64,000 nucleotides of DNA, taken from NCBI GenBank assembly GCA_031551635.1, contig JAVBNH010000007.1, positions 77,979 to 141,978 of the forward strand, given 5' to 3'. Shown one piece after another: positions 18,433 to 25,142 of this stretch. Each line of letters begins with the position of its first letter. The first letter of the stretch is position 1. This DNA is from JAVBNH01 sp031551635 (GTDB taxonomy: Bacteria > Bacillota > Clostridia > Oscillospirales > Acutalibacteraceae). The translations under genes and the position numbers were made by a program. The notes beneath the pieces are model-generated. The model was not told the DNA's origin and made no database searches. It worked only from the letters and a program-made list of their open reading frames with translations.

Positions 18433-18467
18433 GATTCAGACCATTCCTTTCCTCGTGTTAATTATTA

Positions 18468-18917
18468 CTATACAAGCAACTTTGCGATTTCGGCAAAAAA
18501 TATAAGCACAACATGAACAAATTTTAAAGCTTTTATTATTGTTGAGAATATACCTTCTTCGCCGTCGGGTGTTTCGGTTGTCGGCTCCACAGTAATCGGC
18601 TCCTCGGTGGTCGGTTCCTCAGTAGTCGGCTCCTCGGTGGTCTCCTCCTCGGTGGTCTCCTCCTCAGTGGTCGCCTCCTCAGTAGTCGGTTCCTCAGTGG
18701 TCGCCTCCTCGGTGGTCGGTTCCTCAGTAGTCGGCTCCTCGGTGGTCGCCTCCTCAGTAGTCGCCTCCTCGGTGGTCGCCTCCTCAGTGGTCGGCTCAAG
18801 TGTAGGCAGAGGCGCAGTGGTCGGCGCTGCAGTTGTGGGTATGGCAGCAGAAAAAGGAATTACGGTTAAAATCAATGCGAGCGAGATAATCATTAATAAA
18901 TTTCTTTTGGTTTTCAT
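18468..18917 (-). CDS. Short secreted Thr/Glu-repeat protein, miniature paralogue of the LRR protein
   Basis: 149 residues: signal peptide, about 20 TTEE[AEP] pentapeptide repeats and a C-terminus GIFSTIIKALKFVHVVL then AEIAKLLV, closely matching the end of the LRR protein encoded downstream. Both genes also share 5' leader sequence (AAAGGAxxxGTCTGAAxxATGAAAAC). It therefore looks like a duplicate in which the LRR domain is missing, leaving signal, spacer and C-terminal module. The repeat DNA also reads open in other frames, but signal peptide and ribosome binding site fix this one. Function unknown. Confidence 0.8.
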   Translation of the reverse strand: MKTKRNLLMIISLALILTVIPFSAAIPTTAAPTTAPLPTLEPTTEEATTEEATTEEATTEEPTTEEPTTEEATTEEPTTEEATTEEETTEEETTEEPTTEEPTTEEPITVEPTTETPDGEEGIFSTIIKALKFVHVVLIFFAEIAKLLV

Positions 18918-19022
18918 TGTTCAGACTGCTCCTTTTCACAAATAATTTGGATTCAATATACTATCTTGGTGGGACTAAGGGTAAATATTATTAAAATGCA
19001 TATAATCAAAAGGTATATTAAT

Positions 19023-19052
19023 ATTTTACCATTACATATGTTATATTGTCAA
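19023..19052 (-). promoter_or_regulatory. Sigma-A promoter for the Thr/Glu-repeat and LRR genes
   Basis: On the minus strand TTGACA - 18 bp - TAAAAT, about 105 bp upstream of the 18917 start. Confidence 0.7.
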
Positions 19053-19105
19053 GAAAAAACATGAAAAACATGTAAAATTCATCTGTTTTGCGGTATTCAT
19101 CATAA

Positions 19106-19147
19106 ATAAAAAAGGACAGTAGCAACAATACTTCCGTCCTTTTATAT
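19106..19147 (-). terminator. Terminator, second copy downstream of groEL
   Basis: AAAAGGAC / GTCCTTTT arms with flanking A and T runs. It is part of a direct duplication with 19258-19290 that also includes heptamers. Confidence 0.7.
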
Positions 19148-19176
19148 CAATTAAAAATAAACAGTAACTCTAACTA

Positions 19177-19240
19177 TCAAGGCATCTAGTGTCTAGCATC
19201 TAGCATCCAGCGTCTAGCATCCAGCGTCTAGCATCCAGAT
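19177..19240. repeat. Heptamer array CTAGCAT/CCAGCGT
   Basis: About nine 7-bp units (CTAGTGT, CTAGCAT, CCAGCGT) between the two terminator copies. Confidence 0.9.
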
Positions 19241-19257
19241 TAGTCCCCTTCATCATA

Positions 19258-19290
19258 ATTAAAAAGGACAGAATCACTTCCGTCCTTTTA
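19258..19290 (-). terminator. Rho-independent terminator of groESL
   Basis: On the minus strand AAAAGGAC, 12-nt loop, GTCCTTTTT, downstream of the groEL stop. Confidence 0.8.
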
Positions 19291-19324
19291 TATTGGTTAA
19301 AAGCTAACAGTAAATCTACCCTCT

Positions 19325-19367
19325 AAGGCATCTAGTGTCTAGCATCTAAAGTCTAACATCTAGATTA
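19325..19367. repeat. Heptamer array at groEL stop
   Basis: 7-bp units CTAGTGT/CTAGCAT/CTAAAGT/CTAACAT/CTAGATT abutting the groEL stop codon. Confidence 0.9.
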
Positions 19368-21008
19368 GTACATCCCTCCGCCGCCCTGAGCGGCTGCCAT
19401 TGCTGCTGCGTTTGCGGCGTCAGCGGCGGGGTCGGGCTTTTCAGTGACAAGGGACTCGGTCGTGAGAACCATAGCCGCGATGGAAGCAGCATTCTGGATA
19501 GCGGAGCGGCAGACCTTTGTTGGGTCAAGGATGCCCTGAGTGACCATGTCGCAATATTCTTCCTTGGCAAAATCAAAGCCGTAGCCCTTTTTGCCGGAGG
19601 CTGTGATGTTGTTGATGATAACACTACCCTCAAGTCCCGCATTGATGGCTATCTGGCGAAGGGGCTCCTCAAGAGCCTTGAGAACGAGGGCGATACCTGT
19701 TTTTTCGTCGCCTTCAGCAGTGTCGAGGAGAGCCGCGACTGCCGGAACAGCATTCAACGGTGCAACGCCGCCGCCCGCTACATAACCTTCCTCAACAGCC
19801 GCTTTTGTAGCTGCGAGAGCGTCCTCGATGCGGAGCTTTTGCTCCTTCATCTCTGTTTCTGTTGCCGCACCTACTCTGAGAACGGCAACGCCGCCGGAGA
19901 GCTTAGCGAGTCTTTCCTGAAGCTTTTCGCGGTCGAAATCGCTGGTTGTGTCCTCAATCTGAACCTTAATCTGGTTGATTCTCGCGCTGATGTCGTCCTG
20001 AGAGCCAGCACCGTCAACGATTATTGTGTTCTCCTTGGAGATTTTAACCTGCTTTGCGCGTCCGAGCTGTTCGATTTTTGTTTCCTTCAGCTCGAGACCG
20101 AGCTCTTCTGTGATGACCTCGCCGCCGGTGAGAATCGCAATATCCTTGAGCATCTCCTTGCGCCTGTCGCCGAAGCCGGGAGCCTTGACAGCAACGCAGG
20201 TGAAGGTTCCGCGCAGCTTGTTGAGGAGGATAGTCGAGAGAGCCTCGCCCTCAAGATCCTCAGCGATTATAACAAGCTTTTTGCCGGACTGTAAAATCTG
20301 CTCAAGAAGGGGCAGGATTTCCTGAATATTAGAAATTTTCTTGTCTGTTATGAGAAGGAGAGCATCCTCGATGACGGCTTCCATCTTGTCTGTGTCTGTG
20401 ACCATGTAGGGTGAGACATAGCCGCGGTCAAACTGCATGCCCTCGACGACCTCGACGACTGTGTCGGCGGTCTTTGACTCTTCAACCGTGATAACGCCGT
20501 CAGCCGTGACCTTATCCATAGCTTCAGCTATAAGGCTGCCGATTTTTTCGTCGCTTGCTGAAATAGTTGCTATACGGGCAATATCTTCAGTGCCGTTTAC
20601 GGGGCTTGAAGCGGCTTTAATAGCCTCAACCGCAGCGTCAACAGCCTTTTGGATTCCTCTTTTTACGACCATCGGGTTTGCGCCTGCAACGACATTTTTC
20701 ATGCCCTCGCGAACAAGCGCCTGAGCGAGAAGGGTAGCTGTGGTTGTGCCGTCGCCGGCGACGTCGTTAGTCTTTGTGGCGACTTCCTTGATGAGCTGAG
20801 CGCCCATATTCTCAAAAGCGTCCTCAAGCTCGATTTCCTTAGCTATTGTAACGCCGTCATTTGTGATGAGGGGAGAGCCATATTTTTTGTCAAGAACAAC
20901 ATTTCTGCCGCGGGGGCCGAGTGTGATTTTGACGGTGTTTGAAAGCTTGTCAATGCCGGACTGGAGAGCTTTGCGGGCGTCCTCGCCGAAAAGAATCTGT
21001 TTTGCCAT
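19365..21008 (-). CDS. groEL: Chaperonin GroEL
   Basis: A 547-residue group I chaperonin of normal length, with the ATP-binding VKITLGPRGRNVVLD and DGVTIAKEIELEDAFENMGA, GDGTTTATLLAQALV, and the typical Gly/Met tail GGGGMY. It forms the 14-mer folding chamber in the cytoplasm with GroES, encoded 31 bp upstream on the same strand. Regulation is by the CIRCE operator at 21432. The stop codon lies directly against a heptamer array, followed by two terminator hairpins. Confidence 0.99.
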   Translation of the reverse strand: MAKQILFGEDARKALQSGIDKLSNTVKITLGPRGRNVVLDKKYGSPLITNDGVTIAKEIELEDAFENMGAQLIKEVATKTNDVAGDGTTTATLLAQALVREGMKNVVAGANPMVVKRGIQKAVDAAVEAIKAASSPVNGTEDIARIATISASDEKIGSLIAEAMDKVTADGVITVEESKTADTVVEVVEGMQFDRGYVSPYMVTDTDKMEAVIEDALLLITDKKISNIQEILPLLEQILQSGKKLVIIAEDLEGEALSTILLNKLRGTFTCVAVKAPGFGDRRKEMLKDIAILTGGEVITEELGLELKETKIEQLGRAKQVKISKENTIIVDGAGSQDDISARINQIKVQIEDTTSDFDREKLQERLAKLSGGVAVLRVGAATETEMKEQKLRIEDALAATKAAVEEGYVAGGGVAPLNAVPAVAALLDTAEGDEKTGIALVLKALEEPLRQIAINAGLEGSVIINNITASGKKGYGFDFAKEEYCDMVTQGILDPTKVCRSAIQNAASIAAMVLTTESLVTEKPDPAADAANAAAMAAAQGGGGMY

Positions 21009-21039
21009 GATTATTTCCTCCTATATTTATTATTATGAA

Positions 21040-21324
21040 TTATTCAACTATCGCGAGTATGTCGTTCTGTCTGCAGATTGTAAAGGTGTCTTCTCCTATT
21101 TTGACCTCAGTGCCGGAGTATTTGCTAAGAATGACCTTATCGCCCTCTTCAACCTCCATGATAACGTCCTTGCCGTCAACGATGCCGCCGGGACCCACCG
21201 AAATAACCTCCGCTATCTGCGGCTTTTCCTGAGCAGCTGCAGCGAGAATGATGCCGCCCTTTGTTGTCTCTTCTGCTTCAACGAATTTGAGCACGACTCT
21301 GTCGCCAAGTGGTTTAAGTGTCAT
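21040..21324 (-). CDS. groES: Co-chaperonin GroES
   Basis: A 94-residue protein: MTLKPLGDRVVLKFVEAEETTKGGIIL with the mobile loop region, then VGPG and DKVILSKYSGTEVKI. It caps the GroEL ring. First gene of the groESL operon; GAAAGGA lies 13 nt before the ATG. A heptamer array and the CIRCE/promoter region lie upstream. Confidence 0.98.
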   Translation of the reverse strand: MTLKPLGDRVVLKFVEAEETTKGGIILAAAAQEKPQIAEVISVGPGGIVDGKDVIMEVEEGDKVILSKYSGTEVKIGEDTFTICRQNDILAIVE

Positions 21325-21343
21325 AGTAAATGCATTCCTTTCA

Positions 21344-21420
21344 ATTTAGATATTAGATATTAGACTGTAGACATTAGATAATAGACTATTCTATAATGTC
21401 TGATGTCTGCCATCATCTAA
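21344..21420. repeat. Heptamer array, inverted pair, in groES leader
   Basis: TAGATAT/TAGACTG/TAGACAT/TAGATAA units on the left and inverted ATGTCTG-type units on the right, forming a potential stem in the 5' leader between the CIRCE element and the groES ribosome binding site. Confidence 0.8.
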
Positions 21421-21431
21421 GCGATTTTTTG

Positions 21432-21458
21432 TTAGCACTCTATGTGCTCGAGTGCTAA
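21432..21458. promoter_or_regulatory. CIRCE operator (HrcA binding site)
   Basis: TTAGCACTC - 9 bp - GAGTGCTAA, exact consensus, upstream of groES. HrcA repression of chaperone genes at this site is well established in Bacillota. Confidence 0.98.
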
Positions 21459-21462
21459 ATCT

Positions 21463-21490
21463 ATTTTATCCAAAATTTTTCAAAAATCAA
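21463..21490 (-). promoter_or_regulatory. groESL promoter
   Basis: On the minus strand TTGATT - 16 bp - TAAAAT, ending 5 bp before the CIRCE element. Confidence 0.75.
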
Positions 21491-21523
21491 GGGGTTTTGA
21501 AAAAAATTCATATTTACTTAATA

Positions 21524-21584
21524 ATTAGATGCTGGACACTGGACACTGGACACTGGATGCTGTAGGATAAGGCTTCGCCTTATG
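21524..21584. repeat. Heptamer array TGGACAC plus small hairpin
   Basis: Units TGGACAC x3 with TAGATGC/TGGATGC ends, followed by hairpin ATAAGGC-TTC-GCCTTAT. Confidence 0.85.
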
Positions 21585-21647
21585 AGCCATTTTTATACTG
21601 CCCTATTATAGATTAAATCATTGTTTTCCTCGTGTGAATTTTTAAAG

Positions 21648-21684
21648 CAGGCAAAAAAAACCCACTCACAAGTGAGTGGGTTTG
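21648..21684 (-). terminator. Terminator of 5S rRNA gene
   Basis: On the minus strand CCCACTCAC-TT-GTGAGTGGG followed by a run of T, directly after the 5S 3' end. Confidence 0.9.
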
Positions 21685-21801
21685 TGTCGGCGACGACTTA
21701 TTTTTCCAAGCAGCTGCCCGCTAAGTATCGTCAGCACGGATGAGCTTAACTACCGTGTTCGGGATGGGAACGGGTGGACCCTCATCGTTAAAGACACCGA
21801 C
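21685..21801 (-). rRNA. rrf: 5S ribosomal RNA, solitary
   Basis: About 117 nt. The minus strand carries the universal 5S core CCCGTTCCCATCCCGAACAC followed by AGTTAAGCTC, and the ends pair (GTCGGTG with CGCCGAC). No 16S, 23S or tRNA sequence is adjacent: protein genes or their control regions lie on both sides. It has its own exact-consensus promoter and terminator and so is an independent transcription unit. Ends are estimated from pairing. Confidence 0.95.
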
Positions 21802-21845
21802 TGTCAGGGGATAGTGCCGAGGCGCTTACCTCTGATTGCTTGGTT

Positions 21846-21874
21846 ATTATAGCACCTGTTTTATCACATGTCAA
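21846..21874 (-). promoter_or_regulatory. Promoter of solitary 5S rRNA
   Basis: On the minus strand TTGACA - 17 bp - TATAAT with an extended TG at -15 (TGCTATAAT); 45 bp upstream of the 5S start. As strong as sigma-A promoters get by consensus. Confidence 0.93.
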
Positions 21875-22025
21875 GCATTTTTTTAAAGTTTTTTACCGGA
21901 ATGCCTGAATATCGTGATATTTGTATGAAATGCACAATAAAGCCCTAAAACATAATACAATTTTATGCACTAAATTAGCGGATAGTTCTATATTTCAAGT
22001 GAAAAATATGGTAGAATATAAGTGC

Positions 22026-22526
22026 TTATTCCTTTATCAGAGTTTTCACAATCTCGCCGAAATAAATAAGGTGGTAATCCTTTTTCGGATAGTTTTCTTC
22101 AATTGACGTATCTAAAAAGCCCTCGTTCTTGAATTCCTGCACCGCTATTTTCTTCATGAACAATATGAGCTTTGCGTTATCAGGGTAAACCCAATCGCCG
22201 TCAGTGAGCGCGGTGAAGCCTGTCAGCGCATATTTATCGGTGTCCCTGCCGCTTTTGCTTCCAAAAATGCCAAGCGCGTTCTTATACTTTGCGTCATAAA
22301 ATGCGAGGGTGAAAAAATCGCTTTTTTCCATGAAAACATTAGTGTAGCGGTGCGGCCGCACAAAAGCGGTGGCAACGGGCTTGCCCCAGAGTTCACCCGC
22401 CATACCCCAGCTGACAGTCATCGAATTAAAGCCGTCAGGCGAGCCGCCAGTGAGTATTGCCCAGTCCTCGGCGAAAAGTCTGGTGATATTTTCGTTTACA
22501 TCGAGAAAATTAATTTCCTTGTACAT
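22026..22526 (-). CDS. Flavin reductase-like FMN-binding protein
   Basis: A 166-residue split-barrel flavoprotein. AILTGGSPDGFNSMTVSWGMAGELW and RPHRYTNVFMEKSDFFTLAFY match the flavin reductase-like domain that binds FMN. The physiological substrate is unknown. It is probably monocistronic. The ribosome binding site AAAAGGAGC is followed by ATG at 22526, and a GGGACTA heptamer array lies just upstream. Confidence 0.85.
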   Translation of the reverse strand: MYKEINFLDVNENITRLFAEDWAILTGGSPDGFNSMTVSWGMAGELWGKPVATAFVRPHRYTNVFMEKSDFFTLAFYDAKYKNALGIFGSKSGRDTDKYALTGFTALTDGDWVYPDNAKLILFMKKIAVQEFKNEGFLDTSIEENYPKKDYHLIYFGEIVKTLIKE

Positions 22527-22555
22527 GAAATATGCTCCTTTTATATAATATTTTC

Positions 22556-22610
22556 AATTAGGGACTAGGGGCTGGGGAAATGAAGAATGAAGAATGAAAA
22601 ATGAAAAAAT
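22556..22610. repeat. Heptamer arrays TTAGGGA/CTAGGGG and ATGAAGA
   Basis: Two consecutive 7-bp periodic tracts, first AGGGACT/AGGGGCT, then ATGAAGA/ATGAAGA/ATGAAAA, leading into repeat B. Confidence 0.85.
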
Positions 22611-22611
22611 T

Positions 22612-22662
22612 GTGGTCGCGGGTTAAATTGCTTTATGAGTTTAATAATCAGCTCGCGAACAA
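22612..22662 (-). repeat. Repeat B, right hairpin only
   Basis: GGTCGCGGGTTAAAT ... CTCGCGAAC, reverse orientation, upstream of the barrel-protein gene. Confidence 0.75.
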
Positions 22663-22692
22663 TAATAAAAATCCAAGCAGTAAACTAAATCT

Positions 22693-22733
22693 GGTTCCCT
22701 ATCTCCTAATCCCTAGTCCCTAATCCCTATAAA
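22693..22733. repeat. Heptamer array CCCTAAT/CCCTAGT
   Basis: Units TCCCTAT, CTCCTAA, TCCCTAG, TCCCTAA, TCCCTAT directly before the barrel-protein ribosome binding site; inverted partner of the AGGGACT tract at 22556. Confidence 0.9.
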
Positions 22734-22751
22734 TCTTTTGGAGGGTAAAAT

Positions 22752-23435
22752 ATGAGTGACCAATTTGTGCCTGAAATTCATGGTGAGCTTAGAAAATTTA
22801 TGCTGAAGGTGCCGAAACCCATTGAAAAATGCTCCGGTATCAGGATTTTCGGCAAGCTAATTAAATCAATACTCTTTTCCACAGATGCCTGCATAATCCG
22901 CAACACAAATGCCGACGCGATAATCGCGGTCTACCCCTTCACTCCCCAGCCGATTATTACTCAGGCGGTAATGGCGGCAGCTGATGTGCCGGTTTTTGTC
23001 GGAGTTGGCGGAGGTCTGACGCAGGGAATACGTGTGCTTGACCTCGGGCTTCACGCCGAGTTTCAGGGCGCAATCGGCGTTGTCGTGAACGCGCCGACTA
23101 AAAATGAGGTCGTCAAGCAGCTCAATGAGGAGCTTGATATTCCGATTGTCGTGACAGTCGTGTCGATTGAGGATGACATCGCTGGCAGGCTTGCCTCAGG
23201 AACCGATATACTCAATGTTTCCGCCGCGGGCAAAACCGCCGAGGTCGTCAGAAAAATCCGCAAGGACTTCCCCGAGGTGCCGATTATCGCGACGGGCGGA
23301 CCCACCGACGAGAGCATCATGGCGACAATTGAAGCGGGCGCGAACGCTATAACCTGGACACCGCCGTCAAGTGGAGAGGTTTTTAAGGATATTATGGACG
23401 CATACCGCAGACATGAGGCGCACCCTGAGTTTTAA
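22752..23435 (+). CDS. TIM-barrel phosphate-binding type protein (uncharacterised)
   Basis: A 227-residue alpha/beta-barrel protein. The end IIATGGPTDESIMATIEAGANAITWTPP carries the Gly-rich phosphate-binding loop seen in ribulose-phosphate-binding barrels, and VFVGVGGGLTQG and QGAIGVVVNAPT are further strand-loop motifs. Related proteins in clostridia are commonly annotated only as hydrolases; the reaction is unknown. The gene follows TTTTGGAGGG, has heptamers just before that site, and its stop codon lies within a long perfect hairpin. It is bracketed by half copies of repeat B. Confidence 0.75.
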   Translation: MSDQFVPEIHGELRKFMLKVPKPIEKCSGIRIFGKLIKSILFSTDACIIRNTNADAIIAVYPFTPQPIITQAVMAAADVPVFVGVGGGLTQGIRVLDLGLHAEFQGAIGVVVNAPTKNEVVKQLNEELDIPIVVTVVSIEDDIAGRLASGTDILNVSAAGKTAEVVRKIRKDFPEVPIIATGGPTDESIMATIEAGANAITWTPPSSGEVFKDIMDAYRRHEAHPEF

Positions 23436-23462
23436 CGATGATTTATCATCGTTAAAACTCAG
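23425..23462. repeat. Perfect hairpin spanning the stop codon
   Basis: 17-bp perfect arms around a 4-nt loop. The left arm contains the last bases of the gene including TAA; the right arm is its exact mirror. The inner core is CGATGA-TTTA-TCATCG. It may act as a terminator, but no T-run follows. Confidence 0.9.
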
Positions 23463-23492
23463 TATTCAGTATTCAGGAGCCAGTATTCAGGT
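23458..23492. repeat. Heptamer array CAGTATT
   Basis: Units CAGTATT/CAGTATT/CAGGAGC/CAGTATT directly after the stop-codon hairpin. Confidence 0.9.
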
Positions 23493-23493
23493 A

Positions 23494-23553
23494 ATTTAAA
23501 TCCTGTCGGGCAAAAAGACAGAAGAAAACACAATTCTACCTGCTCGACCACCA
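23494..23553 (-). repeat. Repeat B, left hairpin only
   Basis: AAATCCTGTCGGGCAAAAAG ... ACCTGCTCGACC: reverse complement of the left hairpin of repeat B. Confidence 0.75.
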
Positions 23554-23586
23554 TCTAATGTCTAAAATCTAAGGTCTAATTATCGT
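23554..23586. repeat. Heptamer array reaching into the lipoprotein gene's 3' end
   Basis: On the minus strand TTAGACC/TTAGATT/TTAGACA/TTAGATG. The first unit includes the last codons (Ile-Arg-Pro) and stop of the lipoprotein gene at 23569. Confidence 0.85.
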
Positions 23587-24141
23587 AAACAAATATGATA
23601 CACTGCCCTCATCCCATTCGGCTGTCACTTCGTAAATATAGTTAACCTCCGCTGTGAATTCATCGCTTGGCTCCAACGTTTCGAAGGAGTCGAGCTTTTC
23701 GGCTTTATTAATATATTCGCTGCTCCAGCGTTTTATAACTGTTTTCTGTGTTTCACGCGTGAAGCTGAGCCTTACAGGAAGCTTTTCGCCGTCACTTGCC
23801 AAACGGTTAAACATCGCCGTGGCGGTCAGAGGATTATAACCAAGAGAATTATAGTCAATAACTTCGTTTGTGCCCTCTTTTTTTATGCTCCAGACAACCC
23901 TGCTTATAGTCGCGTTCGCGGTCTGCACATTGCCGCCGGCGGTATACTCGAGCCAGAGCCGCGGAATATAGGCTATTGAGCCGTCACTCATCTCAATGGG
24001 TGCATCGACTTCATTAATGACGGCTGTTGTTTCGGCAGTCGTCTCGCTCGTGGTAGTCGTGTTTCCGCCTGTATTGTCTGCGCAGGAGGTCAGAATCAGG
24101 GCGAAAATCAATAAAAATGGTAATATTTTAAAAAGCTTCAA
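23569..24141 (-). CDS. Predicted lipoprotein of unknown function
   Basis: A 190-residue protein with lipoprotein signal peptide and lipobox LTSC (about residues 16-19), a Thr-rich spacer and a compact domain ending in VNYIYEVTAEWDEGSVSYLFTIIRP, which reads as beta strands. No family recognised. It starts at TTG behind AGGGG. The last codons and the stop are made of heptamer repeat units, so the C-terminus may have been set by repeat insertion. Confidence 0.7.
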   Translation of the reverse strand: MKLFKILPFLLIFALILTSCADNTGGNTTTTSETTAETTAVINEVDAPIEMSDGSIAYIPRLWLEYTAGGNVQTANATISRVVWSIKKEGTNEVIDYNSLGYNPLTATAMFNRLASDGEKLPVRLSFTRETQKTVIKRWSSEYINKAEKLDSFETLEPSDEFTAEVNYIYEVTAEWDEGSVSYLFTIIRP

Positions 24142-24164
24142 TGTTTTCTCAACCCCTAGTAAAT

Positions 24165-25142
24165 TTATTTATCCGCAAACTCCTGAATCGTCAGCAAATC
24201 CCGCGTCGAGGCTAGATTTCTAGCGGTGTTGAATACCACGTTTTTCCCGCTTATTTCATCGATGAAATCCGTGAGATAATCATAGTCTAGCGGCTTTGCT
24301 GTAAGTATTTCGGGGGTTTTGCTGTTGTTATACGCGATAAAAAGCTCGTCTGAGGTGCTTGAAAACTCCATAATGCCGCCTGTGCCCCAAAAAGTCGTGC
24401 GCCAGTAATGGGGGAGCTTGTATTTAAGTCCATATGGCGAGCTGTAGCTGACGTCACCGATAACGCCTATTCCTCCGTCAAGCTCAACCATGAGCTGAGC
24501 CGAGTCGAGGAAATGCGGCTCTTTGTCGGCAAAGGCGTTCCAGCATCTCGCGCCGTGTACCTTAGCAAGGCGGGTATCTGTCAGATACTCTATGAGGTCA
24601 ATTCCGTGAATGCCGATGTCGTTGATGCTGCCGCCATGCTTGCCATCCTCGAAATACCATTTCGGACGCGAGGAATAGCCGAGGCAGTGCTGACCGCCGA
24701 AGCTGACGGAATGGATTTTGCCGAGTTTTCCGCTTGAGATAACCTCCTTCGCGAGCGGAATTACGCCCATATAGCGAAGGTCAAGCATAAGACCAACAGA
24801 GAGGTTTTTCTCCCGTGAGAGCCTTTCAATCTCGTCAAGCTCGCTCATTTTTGTGCACAAGGGCTTGTCGCAAATGAAATGCTTGCCCGCGCTGAGGGCT
24901 TCAAGGGCGATTTTACCGCGCCCTGCGAAATAATAGCCGCAGGCAATAGCATCAATAGTCGGGTCGCTCATAAAACAGGAATAATCGCTGTCAATGAACT
25001 CAATGCCCTGCTCTTCCGCGCTGCCTCGGTATTCCTCGCCGTCCTCCCATGCCCCCGCGATTTCAATCTCCGGGTTCTCAAGACATTTTCCGTAAAGTGA
25101 AAAAATATGCCCGTGACGAAAGCCTATAAACGCTATTTTCAT
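24165..25142 (-). CDS. Gfo/Idh/MocA family oxidoreductase
   Basis: A 325-residue NAD(P)-dependent dehydrogenase. The N-terminal Rossmann segment (MKIAFIGFRHGHI) has an unusual form of the Gly-rich loop, while GKHFICDKPLCTKMSELDEI provides the family's E/D-K-P motif. HGGSINDIGIHGIDLIEYLT contains the D-x-G-x-H catalytic stretch. It probably oxidises or reduces a sugar or cyclitol; substrate unknown. ATGA overlap with the gene upstream (25139) suggests one transcript. GAGGAG precedes the ATG. Confidence 0.9.
   Translation of the reverse strand: MKIAFIGFRHGHIFSLYGKCLENPEIEIAGAWEDGEEYRGSAEEQGIEFIDSDYSCFMSDPTIDAIACGYYFAGRGKIALEALSAGKHFICDKPLCTKMSELDEIERLSREKNLSVGLMLDLRYMGVIPLAKEVISSGKLGKIHSVSFGGQHCLGYSSRPKWYFEDGKHGGSINDIGIHGIDLIEYLTDTRLAKVHGARCWNAFADKEPHFLDSAQLMVELDGGIGVIGDVSYSSPYGLKYKLPHYWRTTFWGTGGIMEFSSTSDELFIAYNNSKTPEILTAKPLDYDYLTDFIDEISGKNVVFNTARNLASTRDLLTIQEFADK

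Noticed and set aside
18607..18945. Plus-strand Ser/Val repeat protein opposite the TTEE repeat gene
   Set aside because: The repeat is open in several frames; only the minus frame has signal peptide, ribosome binding site and homology to the LRR protein.
19839..20942. Several plus-strand frames opposite groEL
   Set aside because: Antisense shadows; no recognisable domain and the groEL frame is certain.
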